From positions 1 through 47,473 of the forward strand of contig DAIDGT010000007.1 in NCBI GenBank assembly GCA_027459825.1: DNA of 47,473 nt, in the 5' to 3' direction. The notes under the pieces were generated by a model. That model was given only the letters and a program-made list of their open reading frames with translations. It did not search any database and was not told where the DNA came from. Made by a program: the position numbers and the translations under genes. Within the stretch, counting starts at the first letter, position 1; each line of letters begins with the position of its first letter. Positions 8,164-17,066 of this stretch are shown in pieces. Source of the DNA: a bacterium (lineage in GTDB: Bacteria; Patescibacteriota; Dojkabacteria; JAKAPS01; JAJZLI01).

Positions 8164-8468
8164 TCGATAATTATATATACTTTCCCCTCTATTATTTCAT
8201 TTTTGTATATTTTTATTGGGGATGTTGCAGGTAGAGCTAATACTTTACCTGTTTCAAGATCATACTTTGCTCCATGATGTATACACGTGACTGTATTTTC
8301 ATCATATTCTCCATCTTCTAGGGGAAAATGTTCATGTGAGCATACATTAATAAATGTGTAAATTCTTTTGTTTGTCCTATATACCACAATATCTTGTCCG
8401 ATAGCATTTATTGCTGTTGCCTTATGTATTGGAAAATCTTCAATCTTGCCTATGTATTCTCTATTCAT
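8160..8468 (-). CDS. Rieske-type [2Fe-2S] ferredoxin
   Basis: This 102-residue soluble protein has the Rieske cluster-binding pair CSHEHFPLEDGEY and TCIHHGAKYDLETG, i.e. CxH...CxxH, which ligates a [2Fe-2S] cluster with two Cys and two His. Length and sequence suit the small cytoplasmic Rieske ferredoxins (NirD/BphA3 type) rather than the membrane-bound bc1 subunit; there is no signal peptide. Its start overlaps the sufD stop by 4 bp (minus strand), so it is the third gene of the suf operon. A plausible role is as client, electron donor or sensor for Fe-S assembly; that is an inference from position. Confidence 0.85.
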   Translation of the reverse strand: MNREYIGKIEDFPIHKATAINAIGQDIVVYRTNKRIYTFINVCSHEHFPLEDGEYDENTVTCIHHGAKYDLETGKVLALPATSPIKIYKNEIIEGKVYIIID

Positions 8469-9088
8469 TGCATAAGTTTCAAAATATCTTGTGATATAAT
8501 CTCTCTGAAAGAAGAGTTATCTAAATCATCTAATTTTTCCTCAAGGAACCCTCTTGCTATTATATTCTCTGATATTTGCTTGTCAATTCCTCGTGACGTC
8601 ATATAAAAGATTTGGTTTTCGTCTATCTCTCCTAGTGATGAGCCATGCGAAGCTTTAACGTTATTTGGAATAATTTCAAGAGAAGGTATAACTTTTACTG
8701 TAGAATTTTCTCCTATCAATATACCTTTATCGTCAAAGTAATTGAAGGAGTTTTGAGCCCCTTCAATCATTTTTATGAGGCCTTTTACAAATGATTTATT
8801 GTTGTCATATATAATTTTACGAACTGACATTTTTGCATTTGTAAATTGTTTTTCATGTATTACTGAAATATCAACATTAGCATCTTGACCTGAAATTCCA
8901 ATTTGCATTATATATAATTCAAAATCTATATTTTCACTTGCGAGTTCAAATACCATTTTAATATCAATTTTTCCAGTATTATCAATAAGTAGTATATACT
9001 TGTATTGTCCTTCTTTTGACAGTATATATTTTTTATTAAAGTTTTGGGTTTTTAAATTTGATGTTTTTTTATATGTTAGTTTTTTCAT
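8465..9088 (-). CDS. sufD: SufD-like Fe-S scaffold component, short form
   Basis: SufB and SufD form the scaffold with the SufC ATPase on which Fe-S clusters are assembled. At 207 residues this protein is about half the usual SufD length (over 400), keeping mainly the C-terminal part of the beta-helix and the closing helices. The diagnostic segment is KASHGSSLGEIDENQIFYM, containing the His conserved in SufD, followed by TSRGIDKQISENIIARGFLE. The N-terminal half is only loosely SufD-like. The start lies 2 bases after the sufB stop and the end overlaps the Rieske gene. No sufC, sufS or sufU is in the window. Reduced SufD proteins are plausible in small genomes, but I cannot say whether this one pairs normally. 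Confidence 0.8.
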   Translation of the reverse strand: MKKLTYKKTSNLKTQNFNKKYILSKEGQYKYILLIDNTGKIDIKMVFELASENIDFELYIMQIGISGQDANVDISVIHEKQFTNAKMSVRKIIYDNNKSFVKGLIKMIEGAQNSFNYFDDKGILIGENSTVKVIPSLEIIPNNVKASHGSSLGEIDENQIFYMTSRGIDKQISENIIARGFLEEKLDDLDNSSFREIISQDILKLMQ

Positions 9089-9090
9089 TT

Positions 9091-10491
9091 TTATCCTAAA
9101 CTTCCGCTCATTTGGTAGTTAATAAGTCTATTTAACTCAACAGCGTACTCCATTGGTAATTCTTTTGCTATAGGTTCTAAGAATCCATTTATAATCATTC
9201 CTGTGGCTTCTTGTGAAGTTAATCCTCTTGATTGGAGGTAAAACATTTGTTCTTCTCCAATTTTACTAACTGTCGCTTCATGTTGCACTAGAGGTTTTTT
9301 AACATGGTCTATTAATATAGTTGGATAGGTATCTGTTCTTGATGCTTCGTCAAGGAGTAGTGCATCACATTGTACATTTGATTTTATTCTCTCTACCCCT
9401 TCTTTGGCCTCAAGTAACCCCCTGTACGATGTTCTTCCACCATCTCTTGCAATAGATTTTGATATTACCAGGGATGTTGTATTGTTTGCGCAATGTACCA
9501 TTTTAGAACCTGAATCTATATGTTGTGAATTCGATGCTGATGCAATAGATAAAACTTCTCCATGTGCGCCTTCTTCCATTAGATATACAGAAGGGTATTT
9601 CATTGTGACTTTGCTTCCGAAGTTTCCGTCAATCCATGACATTTTTGCATTTTTGTATGCAATTGCCCTTTTTGTAACAAGGTTATATACATTTTTAGAC
9701 CAGTTTTGTATAGTAGAGTATTTAACACTAGAGCCTTCTTTGCAAATAATTTCAACAACTGCGCTATGTAGGCTATTTTTATCATATATTGGAGCAGTAC
9801 ATCCTTCTACATAATGTACTTTACTGTTTTTTTCAGCAATTATGAGAGTTCTTTCAAATTGACCAACTGCCTTTGCATTAATTCTAAAATATGCCTGTAA
9901 AGGAATAGTAACTTCTACCCCTTCTGGTATGTATACAAAACTTCCTCCAGACCACACACTGCTATTTAGCGCGGCAAATTTATTATCATATGGAGGAATT
10001 ACTGTTCCAAAGTATTTTTTTACAATATCAGGATATTTGGATACTGCGCTATCCATATCTATGAAGATGACCCCTTTCTCTTCCCACTCCTTCATAATGT
10101 TATGATATACACTTTCACTGTCAAATTGTGCTCCAACTCCTGCTAAAAACTTTCTTTCTGCCTCAGGTATTCCTAGTTTATCAAAGGTATCTTTTACTCC
10201 TTTTGGAACATCATCCCAACTTTTAGAATTAGAATCAGATGCCTTCATATAGTAGTAGAATTCGTTGAAGTCTATGTCTGATAAATCTGCCCCCCATTCG
10301 GGCATTTTCTTTTGAGTAAATATATCATAGGCCTTAAGCCTAAAATCTGTCATCCATTTAGGTTCTTTTTTTATTCTGGAAATTTCTTCTACAATATCAG
10401 GATTAATACCTTTCTTTGTTTTGTAGGTATATTTAGTATTGGTTTTAAAACCAAATTTATATTCGTCTTTGACTACTGCATTATCTTGCAT
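9091..10491 (-). CDS. sufB: Fe-S cluster assembly scaffold SufB
   Basis: This 466-residue protein has the usual SufB length. Recognisable blocks are the N-terminal PKWMTDFRLKAYDIF, WGADLSDIDFNEFYYYMKAS, the SSVWSGGSFVYIPEGVEVTI beta-helix entry, EGCTAPIYDKNSLH, and the C-terminal VQHEATVSKIGEEQMFYL with SRGLTSQEATGMIINGF. The DEASRTDTYP loop is like Gram-positive-type SufB rather than the E. coli form. Residues such as Cys in VEGCTAP and QCDALLL are kept. It heads the sufB-sufD-Rieske operon. TATAAT lies 7 nt upstream of the ATG with AAGG between, so the mRNA is leaderless or nearly so. Confidence 0.95.
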   Translation of the reverse strand: MQDNAVVKDEYKFGFKTNTKYTYKTKKGINPDIVEEISRIKKEPKWMTDFRLKAYDIFTQKKMPEWGADLSDIDFNEFYYYMKASDSNSKSWDDVPKGVKDTFDKLGIPEAERKFLAGVGAQFDSESVYHNIMKEWEEKGVIFIDMDSAVSKYPDIVKKYFGTVIPPYDNKFAALNSSVWSGGSFVYIPEGVEVTIPLQAYFRINAKAVGQFERTLIIAEKNSKVHYVEGCTAPIYDKNSLHSAVVEIICKEGSSVKYSTIQNWSKNVYNLVTKRAIAYKNAKMSWIDGNFGSKVTMKYPSVYLMEEGAHGEVLSIASASNSQHIDSGSKMVHCANNTTSLVISKSIARDGGRTSYRGLLEAKEGVERIKSNVQCDALLLDEASRTDTYPTILIDHVKKPLVQHEATVSKIGEEQMFYLQSRGLTSQEATGMIINGFLEPIAKELPMEYAVELNRLINYQMSGSLG

Positions 10492-10498
10492 AAACCTT

Positions 10499-10504
10499 AT
10501 TATA
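10499..10504 (-). promoter_or_regulatory. -10 box of the suf operon
   Basis: Reverse-strand TATAAT is separated from the sufB ATG by 7 nt (AAGGTTT). The rest of the 10505-10620 gap shows no gene. Confidence 0.5.
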
Positions 10505-10626
10505 TCATATTTAATTGGTATGAGTTCGTGTGGGTTATAAAAATAATAGTGAAATGTAAAATGGGCTTATTTTTTATTCCTGATTTTATTATAAAGCAAT
10601 GAATTTTTTTGTGGTAAAAAAGAAAC

Positions 10627-10685
10627 GGGGGAGAGCAAGCTTTGGATTTATACATCATGTATAAACTGTGGGCTTGCTACTCCCC
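10627..10685 (-). terminator. Long composite hairpin, terminator of the 64-residue gene
   Basis: GGGGGAGAGCAAGC (10627-10640) pairs with GCTTGCTACTCCCC (10672-10685) with one bulge, and the loop holds a second perfect hairpin, TTTATACA-TCA-TGTATAAA (10647-10665). On the minus strand the stem is followed by CGTTTCTTTTTTACC, a usable U-tract. It sits 7 nt past the stop of the small gene. Confidence 0.7.
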
Positions 10686-10692
10686 TTTTGGT

Positions 10693-10887
10693 CTACTTCC
10701 GCCGAGAGTGTGCTGCTATAAGCAGCAGTGACAGTCCAGCGTATCCTGAGACTAGCACGGTGGCCATCATGGCCATTGATGTGTGGATCAGGGCATGTGC
10801 TTCATGCACATTAAAAACCCTGACACACAGGCTTCCCAAGAACACGTAGAGCAGGACCAGTCCGGACCAAAACATTACGTGTCTCAT
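10693..10887 (-). CDS. Small two-helix membrane protein in a GC-rich islet
   Basis: I do not recognise this 64-residue protein. It has two hydrophobic segments, about residues 4-24 (VMFWSGLVLLYVFLGSLCVRV) and 35-58 (HTSMAMMATVLVSGYAGLSL onward), a short HEAH turn, and a basic AAHSRRK tail, suggesting both ends are cytoplasmic. It is very likely a real gene: the ATG has an excellent AAGGAGG ribosome-binding site about 9 nt upstream, a TATAAT box lies further upstream at about 10960, and a strong terminator follows. Base composition is about half G+C, clearly above all neighbours, with GC-rich third positions, which points to recent acquisition. A small hairpin (CCTCAT/ATGAGG) sits in its leader. 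Confidence 0.7.
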   Translation of the reverse strand: MRHVMFWSGLVLLYVFLGSLCVRVFNVHEAHALIHTSMAMMATVLVSGYAGLSLLLIAAHSRRK

Positions 10888-11048
10888 GTAGACCCCTCCT
10901 TTCTTCTGATAGAAGATCCCTCATCTAATGAGGAATGTTCTATACTGATTAGAGACAATTGTAATTATATCACAAAACACCCTTACATTTAATATTATAA
11001 GATATATCACTATATGAAAAGGAGTTATATAATATTGGTTTATTTAGA

Positions 11049-11720
11049 TTACCTTTGTGTTCCTGATAGTAATCTAATTAATTCTTCTGGGATACTAAAC
11101 TTATTTGTTTTATTGGAGTATTCAAAATATGCATAATTTTCAGGTAATGGTCCTATTTGATTTAGTTGAACACCTTCTTGATTTGTGAATTTTATCTCTA
11201 TTATTGTATACCCTAATTTTTTGGCTTCTTCAATAAAAAATCTAGGGGTTTCTTCATCTTCATCTAGTGATTTGGGATCAATTTGTATAAGGAGTCTATT
11301 TGGAACTGATTGCTTGGAATTATCATTATCTATTTTTTGAAGAAATCTCATGTTATCAATTTGAGCAATTCCTCTATGGGATAAAACATCTTCTGTGGTT
11401 GGACCATATTGATACGATTCATAAACTCCCAACTCTGGATCGTATGAAACTACTCTTAAAACAAGAGGGTTGATATTCTTGTGTTTACTAATCTCTGTAA
11501 TTAATCTATAACTATGAGTTTGTTCTAGTAGAGCAAGTAATTCATTTGACTCCATCTCTAATAATATATATCCTCCCACTCTAGGCAGACTTTTTTCTTC
11601 AAATTGCGAAGTAAATCGTCTTATTATATACCATAAATCTTCTTGACTTAGTTCTTGTGTTGGTTCTCTAACGCCTCCTTCTGTCTCTATTTCTTGCATA
11701 ATATTGATCTGATATATCAT
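11049..11720 (-). CDS. Hypothetical soluble protein
   Basis: This 223-residue protein matches no family I recognise. It has no signal peptide or membrane segment and is acidic, with a Glu-rich N-terminus (MQEIETEGGVREPTQELSQ if the internal ATG at 11699 is the true start). Two predicted alpha/beta parts can be seen: residues 30-100 with repeated hydrophobic strands such as GGYILLEMESNELLALLEQ, and residues 140-190 with RLLIQIDPKSLDEDEE and YTIIEIKF. It is transcribed divergently from tgt, about 50 nt away. Several other unknowns here (14569, 17800, 25416, 38179) have a similar look, as often seen for lineage-specific genes. Confidence 0.6.
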   Translation of the reverse strand: MIYQINIMQEIETEGGVREPTQELSQEDLWYIIRRFTSQFEEKSLPRVGGYILLEMESNELLALLEQTHSYRLITEISKHKNINPLVLRVVSYDPELGVYESYQYGPTTEDVLSHRGIAQIDNMRFLQKIDNDNSKQSVPNRLLIQIDPKSLDEDEETPRFFIEEAKKLGYTIIEIKFTNQEGVQLNQIGPLPENYAYFEYSNKTNKFSIPEELIRLLSGTQR

Positions 11721-11767
11721 ATTAATACTATTTTTACAATTATTTTCATATAATTTGATATACTTAA

Positions 11768-13455
<1,688 letters not shown>

Positions 13456-13462
13456 GATTATG

Positions 13463-13468
13463 ATTTTA
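13463..13468 (-). promoter_or_regulatory. -10 box of the histidine phosphatase gene
   Basis: Reverse-strand TAAAAT lies 7 nt before the ATG at 13455. It separates the phosphatase transcript from the structured RNA upstream. Confidence 0.4.
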
Positions 13469-13479
13469 ATTAACGTATG

Positions 13480-13860
13480 TTTTAGGTTTGGGACAGGGGT
13501 GGAAGGATTTTTATGCAAAAGAGACTTTGCTCCCTCCACCCCTGAATGGGACTCACATGGCCTTTGTCACCATCATAAAACTGGGAAGTTCCCTTCTTTA
13601 TTTTGGCGCCTTCGGCACTTTAGGGGGAACCTTAACTTGAGCTCAACGACCTCTTTTAGGCATTCCTTGGTTAGGTTTGATCCTTACGAGGTTTGGCTCT
13701 TGTTTTGGTTTCCATCTTAGGAATGATTCCTCGAAGGTACTATTTGGCACCTCCCTTAACTTGTAACCTATGGTATCAGGCTACTAGTTGTGAATACGCT
13801 TTCCTCCTTTAAAACCCATCTGAGAGGGATGTTACTCTTTATGTTTTTCTTTGTCAATAA
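13480..13860 (-). ncRNA. Structured RNA of about 380 nt, family unknown
   Basis: This stretch has no convincing coding frame and is richer in G+C than its neighbours. I can draw these stems (plus-strand positions): 13763-13769/13778-13784, 13736-13740/13747-13751, 13719-13723/13727-13731, 13639-13642/13696-13699 with 13649-13653/13688-13692, 13588-13593/13625-13630 enclosing 13606-13610/13614-13618, and a strong 10-bp stem 13494-13503/13535-13544 enclosing 13515-13520/13525-13530. In four hairpins a pair is G-U when read as minus-strand RNA but A-C on the plus strand, so the RNA is minus strand. GAGGAAAG near the 5' end recalls RNase P RNA, but its invariant 3' box is not seen, and the tRNA-like ends of tmRNA are absent. 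Boundaries are approximate. Confidence 0.65.
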
Positions 13861-13904
13861 TTACAATGTAAATTATTTCTATATATGCTATATACTTATT
13901 AAGT

Positions 13905-14525
13905 ATGAATTTAAAATACAATAATAGTTACATAAAAGCCAAAGAGGAGATAGTGAGAATTAAAAAAAATAATTCTAGTATACCTTCTGGACAGAAGATA
14001 ACCTCTGCTTTTCCTGTGCTTGATTTAGGTATTAAACCCAATATTCCTAAAGATAAATGGAATATTCATATTTTTGGTTTAGTAAAAAACGAAAAGAATA
14101 TCTCATTTAATGAACTTATAAACTTTCCTAAGACAGAAATAACTGCTGATTTTAATTGTGTTACAGGATGGACAAAAGAAAATATCAAGTGGTCGGGTGT
14201 AAGTTTTAAATATATTGTAGATTTGGTTGGCATATATCCTGAAGCTAAATTTGTAATACAGAGTGGTTATGATGGGTATACAACGAACCTTCCTCTGGAG
14301 AGCATGTACAGGGATGATGTGATTGTGGCATATAAGCTTTATGAAAAGGATATTCCTTCTGAGCATGGAGGTCTTGTTAGGGTTATTGTCCCTTCACGTT
14401 ATGGGTGGAAAGGTTCTAAATTTTTAAACGGTATATTTTTTTCTAATGTAGATATTCCTGGTTTTTGGGAGACAAGAGGGTATCATAACAATGGAGATTG
14501 GAAAAAAGAAGAAAGATATGGTTAA
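13905..14525 (+). CDS. Sulfite-oxidase-fold molybdopterin oxidoreductase (YuiH-like)
   Basis: This 206-residue protein has the oxidoreductase molybdopterin-binding domain of the sulfite oxidase superfamily. DFNCVTGWTKENIKWSGV carries the Cys that would ligate molybdenum. The C-terminal HGGLVRVIVPSRYGWKGSKF segment, then IPGFWETRGYHNNGDWKKEE, is diagnostic of the cytoplasmic YuiH-like group. There is no signal peptide, heme domain or dimerisation domain, so it is a minimal single-domain form. No molybdenum-cofactor genes are in the window. TATACT ends 8 nt upstream of the ATG, indicating a leaderless mRNA. It lies upstream of an unknown gene and a TauE/SafE permease on the same strand, which suggests sulfite or another sulfur oxyanion as the shared substrate. 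Confidence 0.85.
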   Translation: MNLKYNNSYIKAKEEIVRIKKNNSSIPSGQKITSAFPVLDLGIKPNIPKDKWNIHIFGLVKNEKNISFNELINFPKTEITADFNCVTGWTKENIKWSGVSFKYIVDLVGIYPEAKFVIQSGYDGYTTNLPLESMYRDDVIVAYKLYEKDIPSEHGGLVRVIVPSRYGWKGSKFLNGIFFSNVDIPGFWETRGYHNNGDWKKEERYG

Positions 14526-14568
14526 TATTTTTACAGGATTATTGCCCTAATATGATATAATATAGGAT

Positions 14569-15060
14569 ATGGAAAGTGTATTAGAAGGTCAATCTCTAGA
14601 ACCATTACTTGAAAAATATAACTCTTTTTCAGAGAGGTATCCTAATATTAAATTTTTGGGTCTGGTTGGTGATGTATCTAAATTACCTCCCCTATCAGAT
14701 TATCAAGAATCTATAGATACAATATCAGGTTATTCTTTGAGACCAATTTTTGTAGATAATTTTCCTGATAATGTTACTAGAAGAGAATTTAGAGGTCAGC
14801 TCCCTATTGAAGATAGAGCTCTTTATGAGAGTAATGCATTGAGAGTAAATAATATAGCGAGTGTATTTGCAGGTATGGAAATTGCGTGTATACAATCTTC
14901 TGTGCCAGAGTTGGAAAGAGTGTATCGTAATTGTATTAGGAGATTTAAAAGTCCTTATTATTATGATATTCTTGACACAGAATCAAAGATTAAGTTTACA
15001 AAATATTTAGCAAGGCAGTGTAATTTATTTAAGTCTTTGCAAGTACACACAAAAGTATAA
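14569..15060 (+). CDS. Hypothetical protein
   Basis: This 163-residue soluble protein belongs to no family I recognise. It has neither Cys-rich motif nor signal peptide; notable segments are PNIKFLGLVGDVSKLPPL, a Rossmann-like strand-loop, and RREFRGQLPIEDRALYES. A TATAAT box lies 7 nt before the ATG and there is no ribosome-binding site, so it probably has its own leaderless transcript rather than depending on the sulfite-oxidase-like gene 43 nt upstream. The following permease begins 62 nt later. Confidence 0.55.
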   Translation: MESVLEGQSLEPLLEKYNSFSERYPNIKFLGLVGDVSKLPPLSDYQESIDTISGYSLRPIFVDNFPDNVTRREFRGQLPIEDRALYESNALRVNNIASVFAGMEIACIQSSVPELERVYRNCIRRFKSPYYYDILDTESKIKFTKYLARQCNLFKSLQVHTKV

Positions 15061-15122
15061 TACACATGTGTCTTTGATATTACATATTTAAAGATATATT
15101 ATGTAATAATATCGGTTGTATT

Positions 15123-15956
15123 ATGGAATTATTTTTAATCTGTCTAATTTTTGTCTCTGTTATCGCAGGTATCATAGGTTCTCTATTTGGTATTGGTGGA
15201 GGAATTATTATTATTCCTGTTTTGGTTCTTTTATTTCATGTAAGCATAAAAGAGGCAATTGGGGCGAGCATTATATCTGTTATAGTTACCTCATCTGCCG
15301 CGGCATCTGTATATATAAAAAGTGATGTTGTAAATTTTAAACTTGGTATGTTATTGGAAATTTTTACTGTACTTGGAGCTATTACAGGTGCACTACTTTT
15401 AGGAGTATTTAATCCTAAAGTTTTATTAATTATCTTTTCTTGTGTTTTAATAACGTCATCTTTTTTTATTCTTGCAAAGAAAAAAAACAGTAATCTTCAT
15501 TATGAAGAAGATCGCATTTCAAAATATTTGAGTTTAAATTCACAATATTATGATGAGTCAGATAACAAAATTGTTAAATATCAGCCTTCCCATGTTTCAT
15601 ATGGATTTATTTCTATGTATGTAGCTGGACTTATTTCAGGCCTCTTAGGAATAGGTTCAGGTGTGTTTAAGGTAACTTCTTTTGATAGTATTATGAAAAT
15701 TCCAATGAAAGTGTCAACTACCACTAGTAATTTTATGATTGGAGTTACTGCCTGTGCCAGTGCATTTATTTATTTAGTAAGAGGGTATATTAATCCATAT
15801 ATTACTATTCCTGTTGCTATTGGAATATTTTTTGGAGCAATTATTGGTACAAAAATGTTGTATAAACAGCATGATAATACATTAAAACATATATTCTTTG
15901 TGATTTTAATTGCTATTGCATTGGAAATGATTTTTAGAGCTTTTGGAATATTATGA
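15123..15956 (+). CDS. TauE/SafE family anion permease
   Basis: This 277-residue integral membrane protein has the family's duplicated architecture. Helix one contains GIIGSLFGIGGGIIIIPVL, and the second half repeats it as GLISGLLGIGSGVFKVTSF. About eight hydrophobic segments are visible, with a hydrophilic loop (residues 118-150) between the halves. Members export sulfite, sulfoacetate or similar sulfur anions. The stop overlaps the next gene, a DUF1634 protein, by 4 bp; this pairing is common for the family. With the sulfite-oxidase-like gene nearby, sulfite handling is the most likely role, by inference. Confidence 0.9.
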   Translation: MELFLICLIFVSVIAGIIGSLFGIGGGIIIIPVLVLLFHVSIKEAIGASIISVIVTSSAAASVYIKSDVVNFKLGMLLEIFTVLGAITGALLLGVFNPKVLLIIFSCVLITSSFFILAKKKNSNLHYEEDRISKYLSLNSQYYDESDNKIVKYQPSHVSYGFISMYVAGLISGLLGIGSGVFKVTSFDSIMKIPMKVSTTTSNFMIGVTACASAFIYLVRGYINPYITIPVAIGIFFGAIIGTKMLYKQHDNTLKHIFFVILIAIALEMIFRAFGIL

Positions 15957-16288
15957 ATATAAGATTGTCTAATGTCCTAAAAATATTTACATACCTTAGT
16001 ATTGCTATTTCAATAGTTTTAATATTTATTATGGTATTGAAAGGTAGTGTATATACACACTTTCCTTATAAGTATAATAGTATTGAATCTTTCTTATATA
16101 GTAATTATATTCTACATTTTAACTTTACATCTATTCTTTTTGTTCCAATAATCATTATTATTTTGGCCCCATTAGCAAGAGTGATGCTTTCAATACTTGA
16201 GTATATATATGAAAAAAATATCAAATTTGTATTTATTACATTGATAGTATTCTCCCTTTTAATAATTTCTCTTTTTTTAATTTCTTAA
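15953..16288 (+). CDS. DUF1634-like membrane partner of the TauE permease
   Basis: This 111-residue protein has three hydrophobic helices (about residues 10-30, 58-80 and 90-110) and a conserved-looking PLARVMLSILEYIYEKN segment between the last two, which resembles DUF1634 proteins. The gene overlaps the TauE/SafE stop by 4 bases (ATGA) and so is translationally coupled. It converges with the next gene, their last 4 bases overlapping. The function of DUF1634 is unknown; an accessory subunit of the permease is the simplest idea. Confidence 0.75.
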   Translation: MNIRLSNVLKIFTYLSIAISIVLIFIMVLKGSVYTHFPYKYNSIESFLYSNYILHFNFTSILFVPIIIIILAPLARVMLSILEYIYEKNIKFVFITLIVFSLLIISLFLIS

Positions 16289-17007
16289 AATCCAGGTACA
16301 GAGGTTATTGTTCCATCCATTTGTTGGAAAGGTTTATTTTCTACATTTGTAGGTGTTTTTTCAAATAATTTAATTGATACTATAGAGTATCCAATGAAAT
16401 ATCCTAAGTTACCGACTACTCCTACTACGATATTTTTTGTAAAAAGATCTGGAAGTGATTCTAATACTACAAGTATGAATAGTCCAAGAGCAATAAAGAA
16501 AGGTTTCCATGCTGCTTGGGGATCAACTTTTTTAAATCTAATGAAATATGATATTAATATTCCGACAATTACTGTCCCAAAAAGAAGATTTGCTATTGCT
16601 GTAAAATATGAAGGTATTTTTCCATTTGTAATTAAAAATACATCGTTCGTATGTAATGCAGGATATTGTAATATAATAAGTCCATTGATTATAAAGACAA
16701 AAATTGGTGAGTATATAAACAATTTGTCCATTATACCCTTAGGATCAGTTTTCATTGCATATGCCATTCTGTATGCATAACTAATAGCAAATCCTAATAC
16801 AAGCTTACTTGCTGCATGAAAATATGTATAATCACTTCTAAATATAAGCCCTGTGGTATATACAAGTATTTCTGTTGATAGTAGTATATCTGCGTATACA
16901 AAATATGTGGCAAGTTTTGACTTTTCTGTCTTATTTCGTATTGATATAACAATTCCTAGTGCATACCCTAGTGTTGCTGCAATAATTTGCGATATTATAA
17001 TTGGCAT
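16285..17007 (-). CDS. Seven-helix membrane protein, paralogue A
   Basis: This 240-residue protein has about seven hydrophobic helices and a short soluble tail (FEKTPTNVENKPFQQMDG). I recognise no family. It is clearly paralogous to the gene just upstream (17067-17735): both share SQIIA/TQIIA near the N-terminus, LATYFVYADILLS, VGFAISYAYRMAY/LGFAISYAYRMAY, DPQAAWKPFFIALGL and SIVSIKLFEK/AIVSIKLFEK. The conserved Arg in SYAYRMAY and the DPQAAWKPFF loop are candidates for functional residues. The 59-nt spacing and same orientation point to tandem duplication. The seven-helix layout without charged pores is compatible with a sensor-type membrane domain, but this is only a possibility. Confidence 0.7.
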   Translation of the reverse strand: MPIIISQIIAATLGYALGIVISIRNKTEKSKLATYFVYADILLSTEILVYTTGLIFRSDYTYFHAASKLVLGFAISYAYRMAYAMKTDPKGIMDKLFIYSPIFVFIINGLIILQYPALHTNDVFLITNGKIPSYFTAIANLLFGTVIVGILISYFIRFKKVDPQAAWKPFFIALGLFILVVLESLPDLFTKNIVVGVVGNLGYFIGYSIVSIKLFEKTPTNVENKPFQQMDGTITSVPGF

Positions 17008-17066
17008 ATAAAAGATATTACCATACTTTATTTGTTAATATTTTGACTTAAGGTAATGTTTTCTTT

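Noticed and set aside
10783-10992. Plus-strand frame of 69 codons over the GC-rich islet
   Set aside because: It is antisense to the 64-residue gene, which has a strong ribosome-binding site, promoter and terminator; the plus-strand frame has none.
13456-13539. Extended N-terminus of the histidine phosphatase
   Set aside because: These codons overlap the 3' stem of the structured RNA and the TAAAAT box; the family homology starts just after the ATG at 13455.
13480-13860. Assigning the structured RNA as RNase P RNA or tmRNA
   Set aside because: GAGGAAAG and the overall size fit RNase P, but the ACAGAA...CCGGCUUA-type 3' box is not visible. A short frame after GGAGGAAA resembles a tmRNA tag (ending LVA), but there is no tRNA-like domain with a T-arm. 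I left it as unknown.
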